A stretch of DNA of 18,319 nucleotides from assembly GCA_902491345.1 (NCBI GenBank), contig CABUHI010000031.1, positions 1-18,319 of the forward strand, given 5' to 3'. A program made the position numbers and the translations under genes. Below, one piece after another: positions 6,722 to 13,982 of the stretch. The notes beneath the pieces are model-generated. The model ran no database searches and had not been told where the DNA came from. It saw only the letters and a program-made list of their open reading frames with translations. Each line of letters starts with the position of its first letter. Position 1 is the stretch's first letter. Source of the DNA: an uncultured Collinsella sp. (GTDB lineage Bacteria; Actinomycetota; Coriobacteriia; Coriobacteriales; Coriobacteriaceae).

Positions 6722-8905
6722 TTAGGACCAGAGGAAGTCGCTGCGGGTGACGGTGGCGCCGATGGCGAAGGGCATGCAGGCGATGACCGGATACAGGTAG
6801 CGCATATAAGTCGAGCCGTTGCACGGGCCAATCAGGCACACAGCGAGCACGCCCAACAGCGGCACCCAGATCGCCAGTGCACGCCATGAATGACGACGCA
6901 GCAGGTAGACCACCACGGCGATCATGATCCACACGTAGGTGGCCGAGCTCATGGTGAGCGAGATAAACGGTATGCGTTGTACTGCCACGCGATACAGGTT
7001 GATCAGGTGATCGCACCAGCGCACAACCTTGCTATCGACCGGATGGAAGTCAAAGTACTTGAGGTTATCGGGCTTCGCCATGATCTCGGCACTGCGCGCC
7101 GTGCTGTAGACCCACGCATCGCGGGCACTCGGATAAAAGTAGCCGTAGTAGTTATTGATGAGCGCCGAGATATAGCACTCGGGATCCTTCTTAAACATCT
7201 GGGCCCACACCTCAAAATAGGCCTTGATGTCCTCCTGCGAGGCGTACTCGTTAAAGCAGTTCTTGACGGCATCGGACTTGTCAGGGTTGTAGCGGCGGCC
7301 CAGGTTCTCGTACTTGAGCACCCGATCGATCGCAGCGCGCTCCTCATCGGTTACCAAACCGTCGCAGGGCGCCTCCACGATGGTGCCGTCCTCCTTAACC
7401 GTAGGGTTGACGCCCGAGTTGAGGCCGTCGTGCTTTTGGACGAAACGAGCCGTCTGCTGGAACGGAATCGAGAGGATTTCGCGCTTGGAACCGGGCGTAA
7501 TGTCGTGCGCCGGCATAAAGACCTTGGTGAAGTACATATTAGAGGCAAGGCAGAGCGCGAGCACCGCGAGAACGCCAACCCAGCGGAAACGCGGGATGGC
7601 GCCCGAAGGCGCAGCACCAGTCTGCTTGGCTGCACGACAAGCCACATGCACGTCCCATACGCAAAACGCCGCCGCGATTACGCATGCCGCCAGGGGAAAC
7701 ACCAGGCCACCGTTGCGCAGAAACGTGGAACCCATGGCGCCCAGAGCGAGCAGCAGCCAGTCGTGGCGCGCAAAGAGCGCGGGGGCTTTCTCGCCCGCTC
7801 GCTCGACATTGGCATCACGACGGGGCAAGCCACATGCCACGAGCTTGACGGTCTGTACCAGCAGCACCAAGAACGCGTCAGCAAAGAGCACGTCTTTGGT
7901 GAGCAACGCCGCGTAGTTAGAGAACATCGGCATAAACGCAAAGAACAGCAGGATCGCACCGCGAACCGGCAGACTCACGCCCAGTTTGCGCAGCGACGAA
8001 ATGGAATAGGCCATGCAGGCGGCCGTGATGACGAACTGAGCGCAGGTGTAGATGGCAAGACCCGCGTTAGCGCTGTTGAACAGCGAAAGCCCCAGCTGAA
8101 CGCACGAGCCGATAATGGCCGTGTGCACTACGGGATGATGCCCGTTGAGCAGCACGTTGGGGTTGAGTAGGCGCAGGTAGTCGCTCGTGCCGTTGGGATA
8201 GTTGAACCACTGGCGAATCTGCGCGCCCGTATCTCCCATAAAAAGGCCAGGCAGCGAAGCGATGAGCGTGGGCGCCCAGGCGATCACAAGCACCAGGAAG
8301 GGCCCGACAAAGGGATGGACCGAGAGCACGGCGTGAGTCACACGCCATACGCGGCCAAAGTGCGCTTCGGAAAACGGGATGCGTCGGGAGCTCAGCCAAT
8401 CCAGGCACTCAAAAGCCAGATAGAAGGCCACGATCGCTAGGAGCATCCAGCCCGCGCCGCCAATCCAGGCGCAGATGATGCGGGCTTTGTCGCCAAGGAC
8501 AATCTCGGCCGAGTCGGTGAGATCGTAGCTGCGGCCGAACACCATGCAGATGGCAAAGAACAGCGACGGCAGAATGATCGATGGGCGCCAGGTGTCGCCA
8601 CGGCCAAAGAACACGTAGCGAAACGGCAGCGTGAGCAGGCAGGCAAGCGCAAGCAGCATGACCGCGTCGGTATGGCCGGCAAACGAGAGGAGCACCTCGT
8701 AGCACACGTACAGCATGCCCGAGGCTTTGGGGTCAATCGCCAAGACTGCGTTGCTCGACACCGGGGCGGGATCGATGGAAAACGCCGTGGTCGCCAACAG
8801 CGCAAGCAAAAATGCGATGAGCGTCTGCTTGGCGGGGTAGCGCTTAAACCAGACGATGCGGGCAGCGTCGCGCGCAGCCGTTGTGGAGAGGTCGGAATCC
8901 TTCAC
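6722..8905 (-). CDS. DUF6020-type polytopic membrane protein, GT-C-like
   Basis: The 727-residue protein has a dozen or so predicted membrane segments, starting with LIAFLLALLATTAFSI. Two conserved-looking loops stand out: MGDTGAQI at 223-230 with RQWFN just after, and NGHHPVVHT at 254-262. An acidic residue early in an extracytoplasmic loop plus later aromatic motifs recalls lipid-linked GT-C glycosyltransferases, but no tested motif proves this. A large polar region of about 170 residues (NNYYGYFYPSARDAW, YFDFHPVDSKVVRW) near the C-terminus probably faces outward before the last helices. The start is a GTG at 8905 with GAAAGG about 11 bases upstream, a weak site. It follows lgt by 134 bp containing two hairpin elements, so co-transcription is uncertain. 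A role in glycan or teichoic-acid-like assembly is inference only. Confidence 0.75.
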   Translation of the reverse strand: MKDSDLSTTAARDAARIVWFKRYPAKQTLIAFLLALLATTAFSIDPAPVSSNAVLAIDPKASGMLYVCYEVLLSFAGHTDAVMLLALACLLTLPFRYVFFGRGDTWRPSIILPSLFFAICMVFGRSYDLTDSAEIVLGDKARIICAWIGGAGWMLLAIVAFYLAFECLDWLSSRRIPFSEAHFGRVWRVTHAVLSVHPFVGPFLVLVIAWAPTLIASLPGLFMGDTGAQIRQWFNYPNGTSDYLRLLNPNVLLNGHHPVVHTAIIGSCVQLGLSLFNSANAGLAIYTCAQFVITAACMAYSISSLRKLGVSLPVRGAILLFFAFMPMFSNYAALLTKDVLFADAFLVLLVQTVKLVACGLPRRDANVERAGEKAPALFARHDWLLLALGAMGSTFLRNGGLVFPLAACVIAAAFCVWDVHVACRAAKQTGAAPSGAIPRFRWVGVLAVLALCLASNMYFTKVFMPAHDITPGSKREILSIPFQQTARFVQKHDGLNSGVNPTVKEDGTIVEAPCDGLVTDEERAAIDRVLKYENLGRRYNPDKSDAVKNCFNEYASQEDIKAYFEVWAQMFKKDPECYISALINNYYGYFYPSARDAWVYSTARSAEIMAKPDNLKYFDFHPVDSKVVRWCDHLINLYRVAVQRIPFISLTMSSATYVWIMIAVVVYLLRRHSWRALAIWVPLLGVLAVCLIGPCNGSTYMRYLYPVIACMPFAIGATVTRSDFLWS

Positions 8906-8925
8906 AGTCCGAAAGCCTTTCTAGA

Positions 8926-8980
8926 AACCTGCCAAAAAGGGACAGGTTTATTTTGGCAGGTTTTATCTGGGGAAACGTTA
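8926..8980 (-). repeat. Dispersed hairpin element, copy 2 (37-bp core plus 18-bp flank)
   Basis: The core at 8926-8962 has perfect arms: AAACCTGCCAAAA (8925-8937) against TTTTGGCAGGTTT (8951-8963), 13 bp. The 55-bp whole is the reverse complement of copy 1 with five mismatches. It lies in the leader of the DUF6020 gene, 20 bp before its start codon, in inverted orientation to copies 1 and 3. Confidence 0.8.
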
Positions 8981-9004
8981 CGGTTCTGTCATCGTTGCCC
9001 AGCG

Positions 9005-9041
9005 AACCACCACAAAGGTGCCTGTTCACTTTTTGGTGGTT
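9005..9041 (+). repeat. Dispersed hairpin element, copy 3
   Basis: This is also exactly 37 bp. AACCACCA (9005-9012) pairs with TGGTGGTT (9034-9041) and the centre has CCTGTTCACTTTTTGG. The stem differs from copies 1 and 2 but remains paired. The last two bases are the first two plus-strand bases of the complement (TTA) of the lgt stop codon, as at copy 1. It lacks the 18-bp flank. Confidence 0.7.
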
Positions 9042-9861
9042 AAGCGTCGAGGTAGATGCGCTGGGGTTGGTTGCGGCGACGAGCAAAGATGATGAGCGCC
9101 AGGCCCGCGATTACGAGCGGCAGGCTCAGCAGCTGACCCATGGTGATGACGCCGCCCAGCAGATAGCCCAGCTGCGCATCGGGCACACGCACAAACTCAA
9201 TCAAAAAGCGAACGATGCCGTAACCCATCACAAAGACGCCCATAAACGTGCCTTGGGGCAGTAGCGGCTTTTTGCGGCTGAGCACCTGCAGAATGCAAAA
9301 GAGCACAATACCCTCGAGGAATGCCTCGTAGAGCTGGGAGGGATGGCGCGGCATATCGCCCGCGGTGCCGCCAAAGATCACGCCCCAGGGCAGATCGGTC
9401 GGCTTGCCCCACAGCTCGCCGTTGACAAAGTTGGCGCAGCGTCCCAGACATAAGGCCAGCGGAGCACCGATAACGGCAAGGTCAGCGATGGTCCAGGCGT
9501 CGAGCTTGTACATGCGGCACACGAGCGCGCCGCCGATGATGCCGCCCACCAGGCCGCCATGGAAGCTCATGCCGCCTTCATTGGTAGCAAAGATCTCGAG
9601 CGGATGCGCCCAGTAGTAGCCGTCGCCGTAAAAGATGACGTAGAACAGGCGGGCGCCAATGATAAGGCCAAAGACCACGCCGACCACGACACTCGTCAGG
9701 TCGTCAACCGTAATGTCAAAACCCCAACGGCGCTGCGTGCGGTACATGACGACCGCCGTGAGCAGAGCTCCGACCACATAGGCCAAGCCGTACCAGTAGA
9801 TGGTGATGGGCCCCGCCGAGATGGCGACGGGATCAAGCATATGGTAGAGGTCGTTGAGCAT
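9040..9861 (-). CDS. lgt: Prolipoprotein diacylglyceryl transferase
   Basis: Lgt transfers diacylglycerol from phosphatidylglycerol to the lipobox Cys of preprolipoproteins at the membrane. The 273-residue protein has the family blocks in order: GMSFHGGL with the key His near residue 101, the signature GRCANFVNGELWG at 140-152, and RHPSQLYEA at 172-180, between membrane helices. The final block FLIEFVRVPDAQLG is also present. The frame continues 20 codons upstream to 9921, but the ATG at 9861 is preferred. AGGGGG precedes it by seven bases, the protein then starts at the usual place, and the upstream part overlaps a terminator-like hairpin. The TAA stop overlaps a dispersed hairpin element. 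Confidence 0.97.
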   Translation of the reverse strand: MLNDLYHMLDPVAISAGPITIYWYGLAYVVGALLTAVVMYRTQRRWGFDITVDDLTSVVVGVVFGLIIGARLFYVIFYGDGYYWAHPLEIFATNEGGMSFHGGLVGGIIGGALVCRMYKLDAWTIADLAVIGAPLALCLGRCANFVNGELWGKPTDLPWGVIFGGTAGDMPRHPSQLYEAFLEGIVLFCILQVLSRKKPLLPQGTFMGVFVMGYGIVRFLIEFVRVPDAQLGYLLGGVITMGQLLSLPLVIAGLALIIFARRRNQPQRIYLDA

Positions 9862-9888
9862 ATCGGTCCCCCTGCTCCCTACATACAA

Positions 9889-9921
9889 ATGCGGCCGCGG
9901 GCCTTGCGCTCGCAGCCGCAT
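9889..9921 (-). terminator. Probable terminator between nifU-like gene and lgt
   Basis: ATGCGGCTGCG pairs with CGCGGCCGCAT on the minus strand (11 pairs, one wobble) around an 11-nt loop, followed by TTTGTATG. It lies 50 bases past the nifU-like stop and 28 bases before the lgt start. Confidence 0.55.
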
Positions 9922-9970
9922 ATTCGGGCGTGACGTCTATGCGGAGCATATCGCCCGCAGCTTTCACTTC

Positions 9971-10249
9971 TTAGAACGGCGCATACTCGTCGTACAGGTC
10001 ATCGGTCTCGCCGGAGGCATTGACCTGCTCGACACGCGTAACGCCGGGCACGTGCTCCTTGAGGATACGCTCGATGCCCATGGAAAGCGTCAGGGCGCTC
10101 ATGGGACAACCGGCACAGGCGCCCTGAAGCTCCAGCTTGACGACGCCCTCGTCATCAACGCCTATATACTCCATGTCGCCGCCGTCGGCCTGTAGGTTGG
10201 GGCGAATCTCTTCAAGAACCTTCTTAAGCAGCTCTTCGTTAACAGCCAC
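9971..10249 (-). CDS. NifU C-terminal-domain (Nfu-type) Fe-S scaffold
   Basis: Nfu proteins carry and deliver Fe-S clusters in the cytoplasm. The 92-residue protein is essentially the bare domain: LLKKVLEEIRPNLQADGGDMEY, then VKLELQGACAGCPMSALTL with the cluster cysteines at 45 and 48, then MGIERILKEHVPGVTRV. A short acidic tail ends in DLYDEYAPF. The start is a GTG at 10249 with AAGGAG seven bases upstream. No other Fe-S assembly gene is adjacent. An upstream 16-bp palindrome and a downstream hairpin suggest a single-gene transcript. Confidence 0.93.
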   Translation of the reverse strand: MAVNEELLKKVLEEIRPNLQADGGDMEYIGVDDEGVVKLELQGACAGCPMSALTLSMGIERILKEHVPGVTRVEQVNASGETDDLYDEYAPF

Positions 10250-10271
10250 AGGGGCTCCTTTCTCACAATAA

Positions 10272-10287
10272 CGCGGGCGCGCCCGCG
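10272..10287. repeat. 16-bp perfect palindrome upstream of the nifU-like gene
   Basis: CGCGGGCGCGCCCGCG is perfectly self-complementary and lies 22 bases before the GTG start. It could be the end of the upstream transcript (minus-strand tail TTATTG), a protein site, or chance in GC-rich DNA. Confidence 0.45.
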
Positions 10288-10354
10288 GACAGAGCTATGT
10301 TACTACAGCCGTGTACCCGCTCACGAGCCGTCCATGCGCGCAGACGCGACTTTC

Positions 10355-10378
10355 ACGAGTAGTCAATTTGGGACGGGG
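10355..10378 (+). repeat. Two-block dispersed repeat, copy B
   Basis: ACGAGTAGTCA is followed directly by ATTTGGGACGGGG. The same blocks lie on the minus strand at 1369-1404. No gene is read here on the plus strand. The surrounding 10288-10425 region shows no other feature I can support. Confidence 0.45.
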
Positions 10379-10425
10379 CTCTTTGAGCTGCTTTTGCCGG
10401 CGCCCGACGCTAACACAGGCTGCCG

Positions 10426-10950
10426 CTACTGCTGAGTTTGTCCCCCGGTACCAATATGAACATCGACGATAACCTGGCGGTAGCTGATGCCACAGGAGTC
10501 GAGGATGCGGCGGCTGATGCGTCCGTCATCGGTGTCGGCGTACTTGTTGTCCAGGTAGACGACCTCGCCCACGCCCACCTGAGCCAAAATCTTGGCGCAG
10601 TCGTGGCACGGGAACAGCGTGACGTAGACCGTGGAACCCTCGAGGTCCTTGAGCGAGCCACGGTAGTTGAGCACGGCGTTGGCCTCGGCATGGACCACGT
10701 AGTTGTGCTTGTCCTGCAGCGGGTCGTCGCTCGTACCCCACGGAAAAAAGTCGTCGTTGAGCGCCGAGGGTGTACCGTTGTAGCCCACCGAAAGGATGCG
10801 GTGGTTGGTGTTGGCGATGCACGCACCCACCTGCGTGTTGGGGTCCTTGCTGCGACGCTGCGCGGCGATGGCCACGCTCATAAAGAACTCGTCCCAGCTA
10901 ATGACGTCCAGGCGCTTGCCTGACGAAGTTTGATGAAGATCGTCCGACAT
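10426..10950 (-). CDS. Deoxycytidylate (dCMP) deaminase, ComEB-like
   Basis: The enzyme deaminates dCMP to dUMP, feeding thymidylate synthesis in the cytoplasm. The 174 residues start with KRLDVISWDEFFMSVA and RSKDPNTQVGACI, then RILSVGYNGTPS. The zinc and catalytic motif is HAEANAV (His 88, Glu 90) with PCHDC (Cys 115 and 118). VVYLDNKYADTD supports the dCMP subgroup. The ATG at 10950 has GGAGG eight bases upstream and is preferred over an in-frame start 12 codons earlier, which lacks this spacing. It follows coaX by 84 bp containing only a weak hairpin, so the two may be co-transcribed. Confidence 0.93.
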   Translation of the reverse strand: MSDDLHQTSSGKRLDVISWDEFFMSVAIAAQRRSKDPNTQVGACIANTNHRILSVGYNGTPSALNDDFFPWGTSDDPLQDKHNYVVHAEANAVLNYRGSLKDLEGSTVYVTLFPCHDCAKILAQVGVGEVVYLDNKYADTDDGRISRRILDSCGISYRQVIVDVHIGTGGQTQQ

Positions 10951-11000
10951 GGCAGACACCTCCGTAATCGCAATAGTTTGACCCATTGTAGCAGGTGAAA

Positions 11001-11021
11001 GGTGGGGGCGTTTGTCCCACC
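11001..11021 (-). terminator. Weak hairpin between coaX and dCMP deaminase
   Basis: GGTGGG and CCCACC enclose a 9-nt loop and are followed on the minus strand by TTTCACC. The stem is six pairs and the U-tract short, so at most partial termination is expected. Confidence 0.3.
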
Positions 11022-11034
11022 GGCGCCCTCACTT

Positions 11035-11886
11035 TTACACGCGGCGGGGCTTTTGGTTGATGCGGTAGAGCTCGGCGAGACCCCGCAGCGTCAGTGCGTC
11101 ATCTACCGTCAGGCTGTGGCCGACCAACGCCGCGAGTGCCTCGGCATCGTCGCCGGTAATTACGATGGGCACGTCGCCCTCCCCCGCGGCCTTGGTCGCG
11201 CGCATCTCGGCGAGCACCATGTCGAGCATGCCGTCGATGCGGGCCACCTCGCCCAAGACCACGCCCGAGCGCATGGCCTCGCGCGTGTTGCGGCCGATGA
11301 CGTGCGTTGGCGCCGAAGGCTCGACCTGCGGCAAACGCGCCGCAGCGGCCGAAAGCGACCGGGCGCCGAGCGCCAGACCCGGCGCGATGACGCCGCCCAC
11401 AAAGGTACCGCACGCGTCGATGACCTCGATATTGGTCGTCGTGCCCAGGTCGATCACGATGCACGGAGAGCCGTAGACGGCACGGGCCGCCACGGCATCG
11501 GCGATGCGGTCGGGGCCGATCTCGGCCGGGTCGTCGTAGTGCACGGGCATGCCGGTCTTGAGGCCCGGCCCCACGGTGAGCACGCGCCCCGTGCAGGTAC
11601 GGGAAAGCGCCGCCTTCCACGGGCGCTCGAGCGCCGGCACCACGCAGCTCAGCACGGCCGCCGTGGGCACGAGCGCGCCGGGCATGCCCGCATCAGCCGC
11701 CAGCGCGGCCATGACTTGAGCGAGACGCATACGCGCTTCGTCGGCCGTAATGCTCGATGGCGTCGTGATCTCGCACGTCGCAAGCGGGCATTCCTGCGCC
11801 GCGGCCGAATCCTCTGCAAACAGGCCAAAGCGAATGAACGTGTTACCCACGTCGACCGTCAATATATATGCGCACCCATTAAGCAT
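11035..11886 (-). CDS. coaX: Type III pantothenate kinase
   Basis: CoaX phosphorylates pantothenate, the first step of coenzyme A synthesis, and differs from CoaA in fold and regulation. The 283 residues have the N-terminal phosphate motif DVGNTFIRFGLF (12-23), the GPDR block at 124-127, DLGTT at 146-150 and GGVIAPGL at 164-171. The family often has Ala where the second Thr of DLGTTT sits, a mild difference. The ATG at 11886 has AAAGGAG eight bases upstream. The frame runs 18 codons further back without a site. It is divergent from the OPT transporter gene with 192 bp between starts. Confidence 0.95.
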   Translation of the reverse strand: MLNGCAYILTVDVGNTFIRFGLFAEDSAAAQECPLATCEITTPSSITADEARMRLAQVMAALAADAGMPGALVPTAAVLSCVVPALERPWKAALSRTCTGRVLTVGPGLKTGMPVHYDDPAEIGPDRIADAVAARAVYGSPCIVIDLGTTTNIEVIDACGTFVGGVIAPGLALGARSLSAAAARLPQVEPSAPTHVIGRNTREAMRSGVVLGEVARIDGMLDMVLAEMRATKAAGEGDVPIVITGDDAEALAALVGHSLTVDDALTLRGLAELYRINQKPRRV

Positions 11887-12015
11887 CGTCGGCGCTCCTT
11901 TCGTCTGCCCAGCAGTATATCGCCTACCTAAACCAGTCATCCCAAAATGACTAGGTTGCGGCTATACTGATGCGCGGTCGTTTGCGAGCTCACGCGACGG
12001 CCTTTGGTAACCCGA

Positions 12016-12054
12016 CTTCCCGCGCCGCATCCGTAGCGGCGCTCCCGGGGGAAG
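12016..12054 (+). promoter_or_regulatory. Structured leader before the OPT transporter gene
   Basis: A stable inner hairpin, GCGCCGC (12022-12028) with GCGGCGC (12036-12042), is enclosed by CTTCCC (12016-12021) pairing with GGGAAG (12049-12054). It ends 13 bases before AAAGGAG, the ribosome site. It matches no riboswitch I can name. A cis-regulatory role is an inference from position and strength. Confidence 0.4.
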
Positions 12055-12078
12055 CGGATATACGCAAAGGAGTTCAAT

Positions 12079-13782
12079 ATGAGCAATCCCTCGAACCGCG
12101 CCTCGATGCGCGGGCAACTCACGCTGCGCGGTGTCGTCATCGGCGTCCTTGGCTGCGTGATCATCACGGCAAGCTCGGCCTACACGGCCCTCAAGATGGG
12201 CGCCCTCCCCTGGCCAATCATTTTCGCTGCCGTCATCTCGCTGTTCTTCCTGAAGCTCATGGGCAACGCCAGCCTCAACGAGGCCAACGTCACCCACACC
12301 ATCATGTCCGCGGGCGCCATGGTCGCCGGCGGCCTGGCGTTTACCATCCCGGGCGCCTGGATGCTGGGCTATGCCGACCAGATCAGCTGGCTCGACATGT
12401 TTATCGTGGCGCTCGCCGGCACCATCCTGGGCCTGCTGGCCACCGCGCTCATCCACCGTCACTTTATCGTGGACGCCGCGCTGGAGTTCCCCACCGGCAA
12501 CGCCGCAGCTCAGACCCTACGCGCCACCGAGGCCGGCGGCAAGACCGGTAAGCAGCTCTTTGGCTCCATGGCCATCGCAGGCATCTACAGCGTGCTGCGC
12601 GACGCCCTGGGCGTGGTGCCCAGCATGCTGTGCACGCTCAACATCCCCGGCGTGACCTTTGCCATCTACAACTCGCCCATGCTGCTGTCCATCGGCTTCC
12701 TCGTGGGCTTCGCCCCGGTCGCGCTCTGGTTTGCCGGCGCCCTGTTGGGCAACTTTGGCATCATCGTGGGCGGCACCGCTGCCGGTCTGTTCGACGTTAT
12801 GACTGCGCAAGGCATCGTCAAGTCCCTGGGCATGGGCCTCATGATGGGCTTTGGCGTCGCCGTCGTCCTCAAGGACATCCTGCCGCAGGTCGCCGGTATC
12901 GTCCGCGGTCTTGCCGCCGACAGCTCCACCGACACCGACGAGCAGTCGCTCATCTCGGGCTCCCTTAAACTCGACGCCGGCATCATCGGCCTGGGCGCTG
13001 CCGCCATCGCCGTGATCGCCGCCATCGCGCTCGACCTTGGTCCCGTCCCGGCCGTCATCGTGACGCTGTTCACCTTTGTCACCACCATCATGAGCGCACA
13101 GAGCTGCGGCCAGACGGGCATCGACCCCATGGAGATCTTTGGCCTCATCGTTATGCTCATCGTGGCTGCCTTCGCGCAGCTCGCGCAGGTTAAACTGTTC
13201 TTTATCGCCGGCATCGTGGCCGTAGCGTGCGGCCTTGCGGGCGACGTCATGAACGACTTTAAGGCCGGCGCCGTGCTGGGCACCAACCCGCGTGCACAGT
13301 GGGTCGGCCAGGCCATCGGCGGCATCGTGGGCGCCCTGGTCGCTGCCGCCGTCATGGTCGCGCTCGTAACCGCCTATGGTCCGGACGCCTTTGGACCCGA
13401 CAAGAGCTTTGTGGCCGCGCAGGCAAGCGTCGTCGCCACCATGGTCTCGGGCATCCCGAGCGTGCCGTGGTTTGCGGGCGGCTTTATCGCCGGCATCGTC
13501 ATGTACTGGCTCGGCATTCCGGCCATGATGATCGGCCTGGGCGTGTACCTGCCGTTCTACATGTCGCTCACGGCTTTCCTGGGCTCCTGCGTTAAGCTCG
13601 CCTACGACAAGTGGTCCGCCCACCGCGACGCCACCGCTGGTCTTTCGGACGAGGAGAGGGCTGCCAAGGACGCCGCCTTCCAGGAACAGGGTCTGGTCGT
13701 TGCCAGCGGCCTTCTCGGCGGCGAGTCCATCGTCGGCGTTATCCTGGCGTTTGTCTCCGTGGGTCTGAGCCTGCTGGGCTAA
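12079..13782 (+). CDS. OPT-family oligopeptide transporter
   Basis: OPT proteins import small peptides or metal chelates with protons or sodium. The 567 residues are almost entirely membrane helices. Family-like segments are LTLRGVVIGVLGCVIITASSAYTALKMG at the N-terminus, NEANVTHTIMSAGAMVAGG near 70, EFPTGNAAAQTL near 140, and SCGQTGIDPMEIFG near 345. The C-terminal block IPAMMIGLGVYLPFYMS suits the EspB/YSL-like branch. AAAGGAG precedes the ATG by five bases. It is monocistronic, with a structured leader upstream and a strong terminator downstream. The transported substrate is not known. Confidence 0.93.
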   Translation: MSNPSNRASMRGQLTLRGVVIGVLGCVIITASSAYTALKMGALPWPIIFAAVISLFFLKLMGNASLNEANVTHTIMSAGAMVAGGLAFTIPGAWMLGYADQISWLDMFIVALAGTILGLLATALIHRHFIVDAALEFPTGNAAAQTLRATEAGGKTGKQLFGSMAIAGIYSVLRDALGVVPSMLCTLNIPGVTFAIYNSPMLLSIGFLVGFAPVALWFAGALLGNFGIIVGGTAAGLFDVMTAQGIVKSLGMGLMMGFGVAVVLKDILPQVAGIVRGLAADSSTDTDEQSLISGSLKLDAGIIGLGAAAIAVIAAIALDLGPVPAVIVTLFTFVTTIMSAQSCGQTGIDPMEIFGLIVMLIVAAFAQLAQVKLFFIAGIVAVACGLAGDVMNDFKAGAVLGTNPRAQWVGQAIGGIVGALVAAAVMVALVTAYGPDAFGPDKSFVAAQASVVATMVSGIPSVPWFAGGFIAGIVMYWLGIPAMMIGLGVYLPFYMSLTAFLGSCVKLAYDKWSAHRDATAGLSDEERAAKDAAFQEQGLVVASGLLGGESIVGVILAFVSVGLSLLG

Positions 13783-13823
13783 GCTGAGCAGCTGCTCGAC
13801 AGCAACCATATTGCCTACGATTT

Positions 13824-13863
13824 GCCCGGTCGGTAGCTTTCGCGGCCACCGACCGGGCTTTTT
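13824..13863 (+). terminator. Rho-independent terminator of the OPT gene
   Basis: GCCCGGTCGGT (13824-13834) pairs perfectly with ACCGACCGGGC (13848-13858) around 13 nt, followed by TTTTT. It begins 42 bases after the stop. Confidence 0.92.
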
Positions 13864-13871
13864 GATATCGA

Positions 13872-13914
13872 AACAAAGAAAGGCCAGCGCGCTGCGTATG
13901 ACAGCGCGCCGGCC
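13872..13914 (-). terminator. Terminator of the large surface-protein gene
   Basis: GGCC plus AGCGCGC-type arms (13882-13893 with 13903-13914) form about 11 pairs with one A/C mismatch around 9 nt. On the minus strand the stem runs into TTTCTTTG. It begins 69 bases past the surface-protein stop. With the OPT terminator it insulates the two convergent genes. Confidence 0.8.
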
Positions 13915-13982
13915 TTATCGTTTGGCTATCGAGACGGTCCCGCTATGAATTGAAGTTCACTGCAGAGCCGACGCCCGAATCA

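Noticed and set aside
6890..8170. A 426-codon plus-strand open frame inside the DUF6020 gene
   Set aside because: It is antisense to a membrane protein with clear helices, has no ribosome site I can defend, and shows no recognisable domain.
8844..9086. A short conserved peptide encoded by the 37-bp elements (text like NLSLFGR)
   Set aside because: Both element copies translate to similar peptides only because their DNA is alike. There is no ribosome site, and stem co-variation points to structure rather than coding.
12517..13809. A 430-codon minus-strand open frame over the OPT gene
   Set aside because: The product is His/Asp/Gly-rich antisense text of a hydrophobic protein and has no family character.
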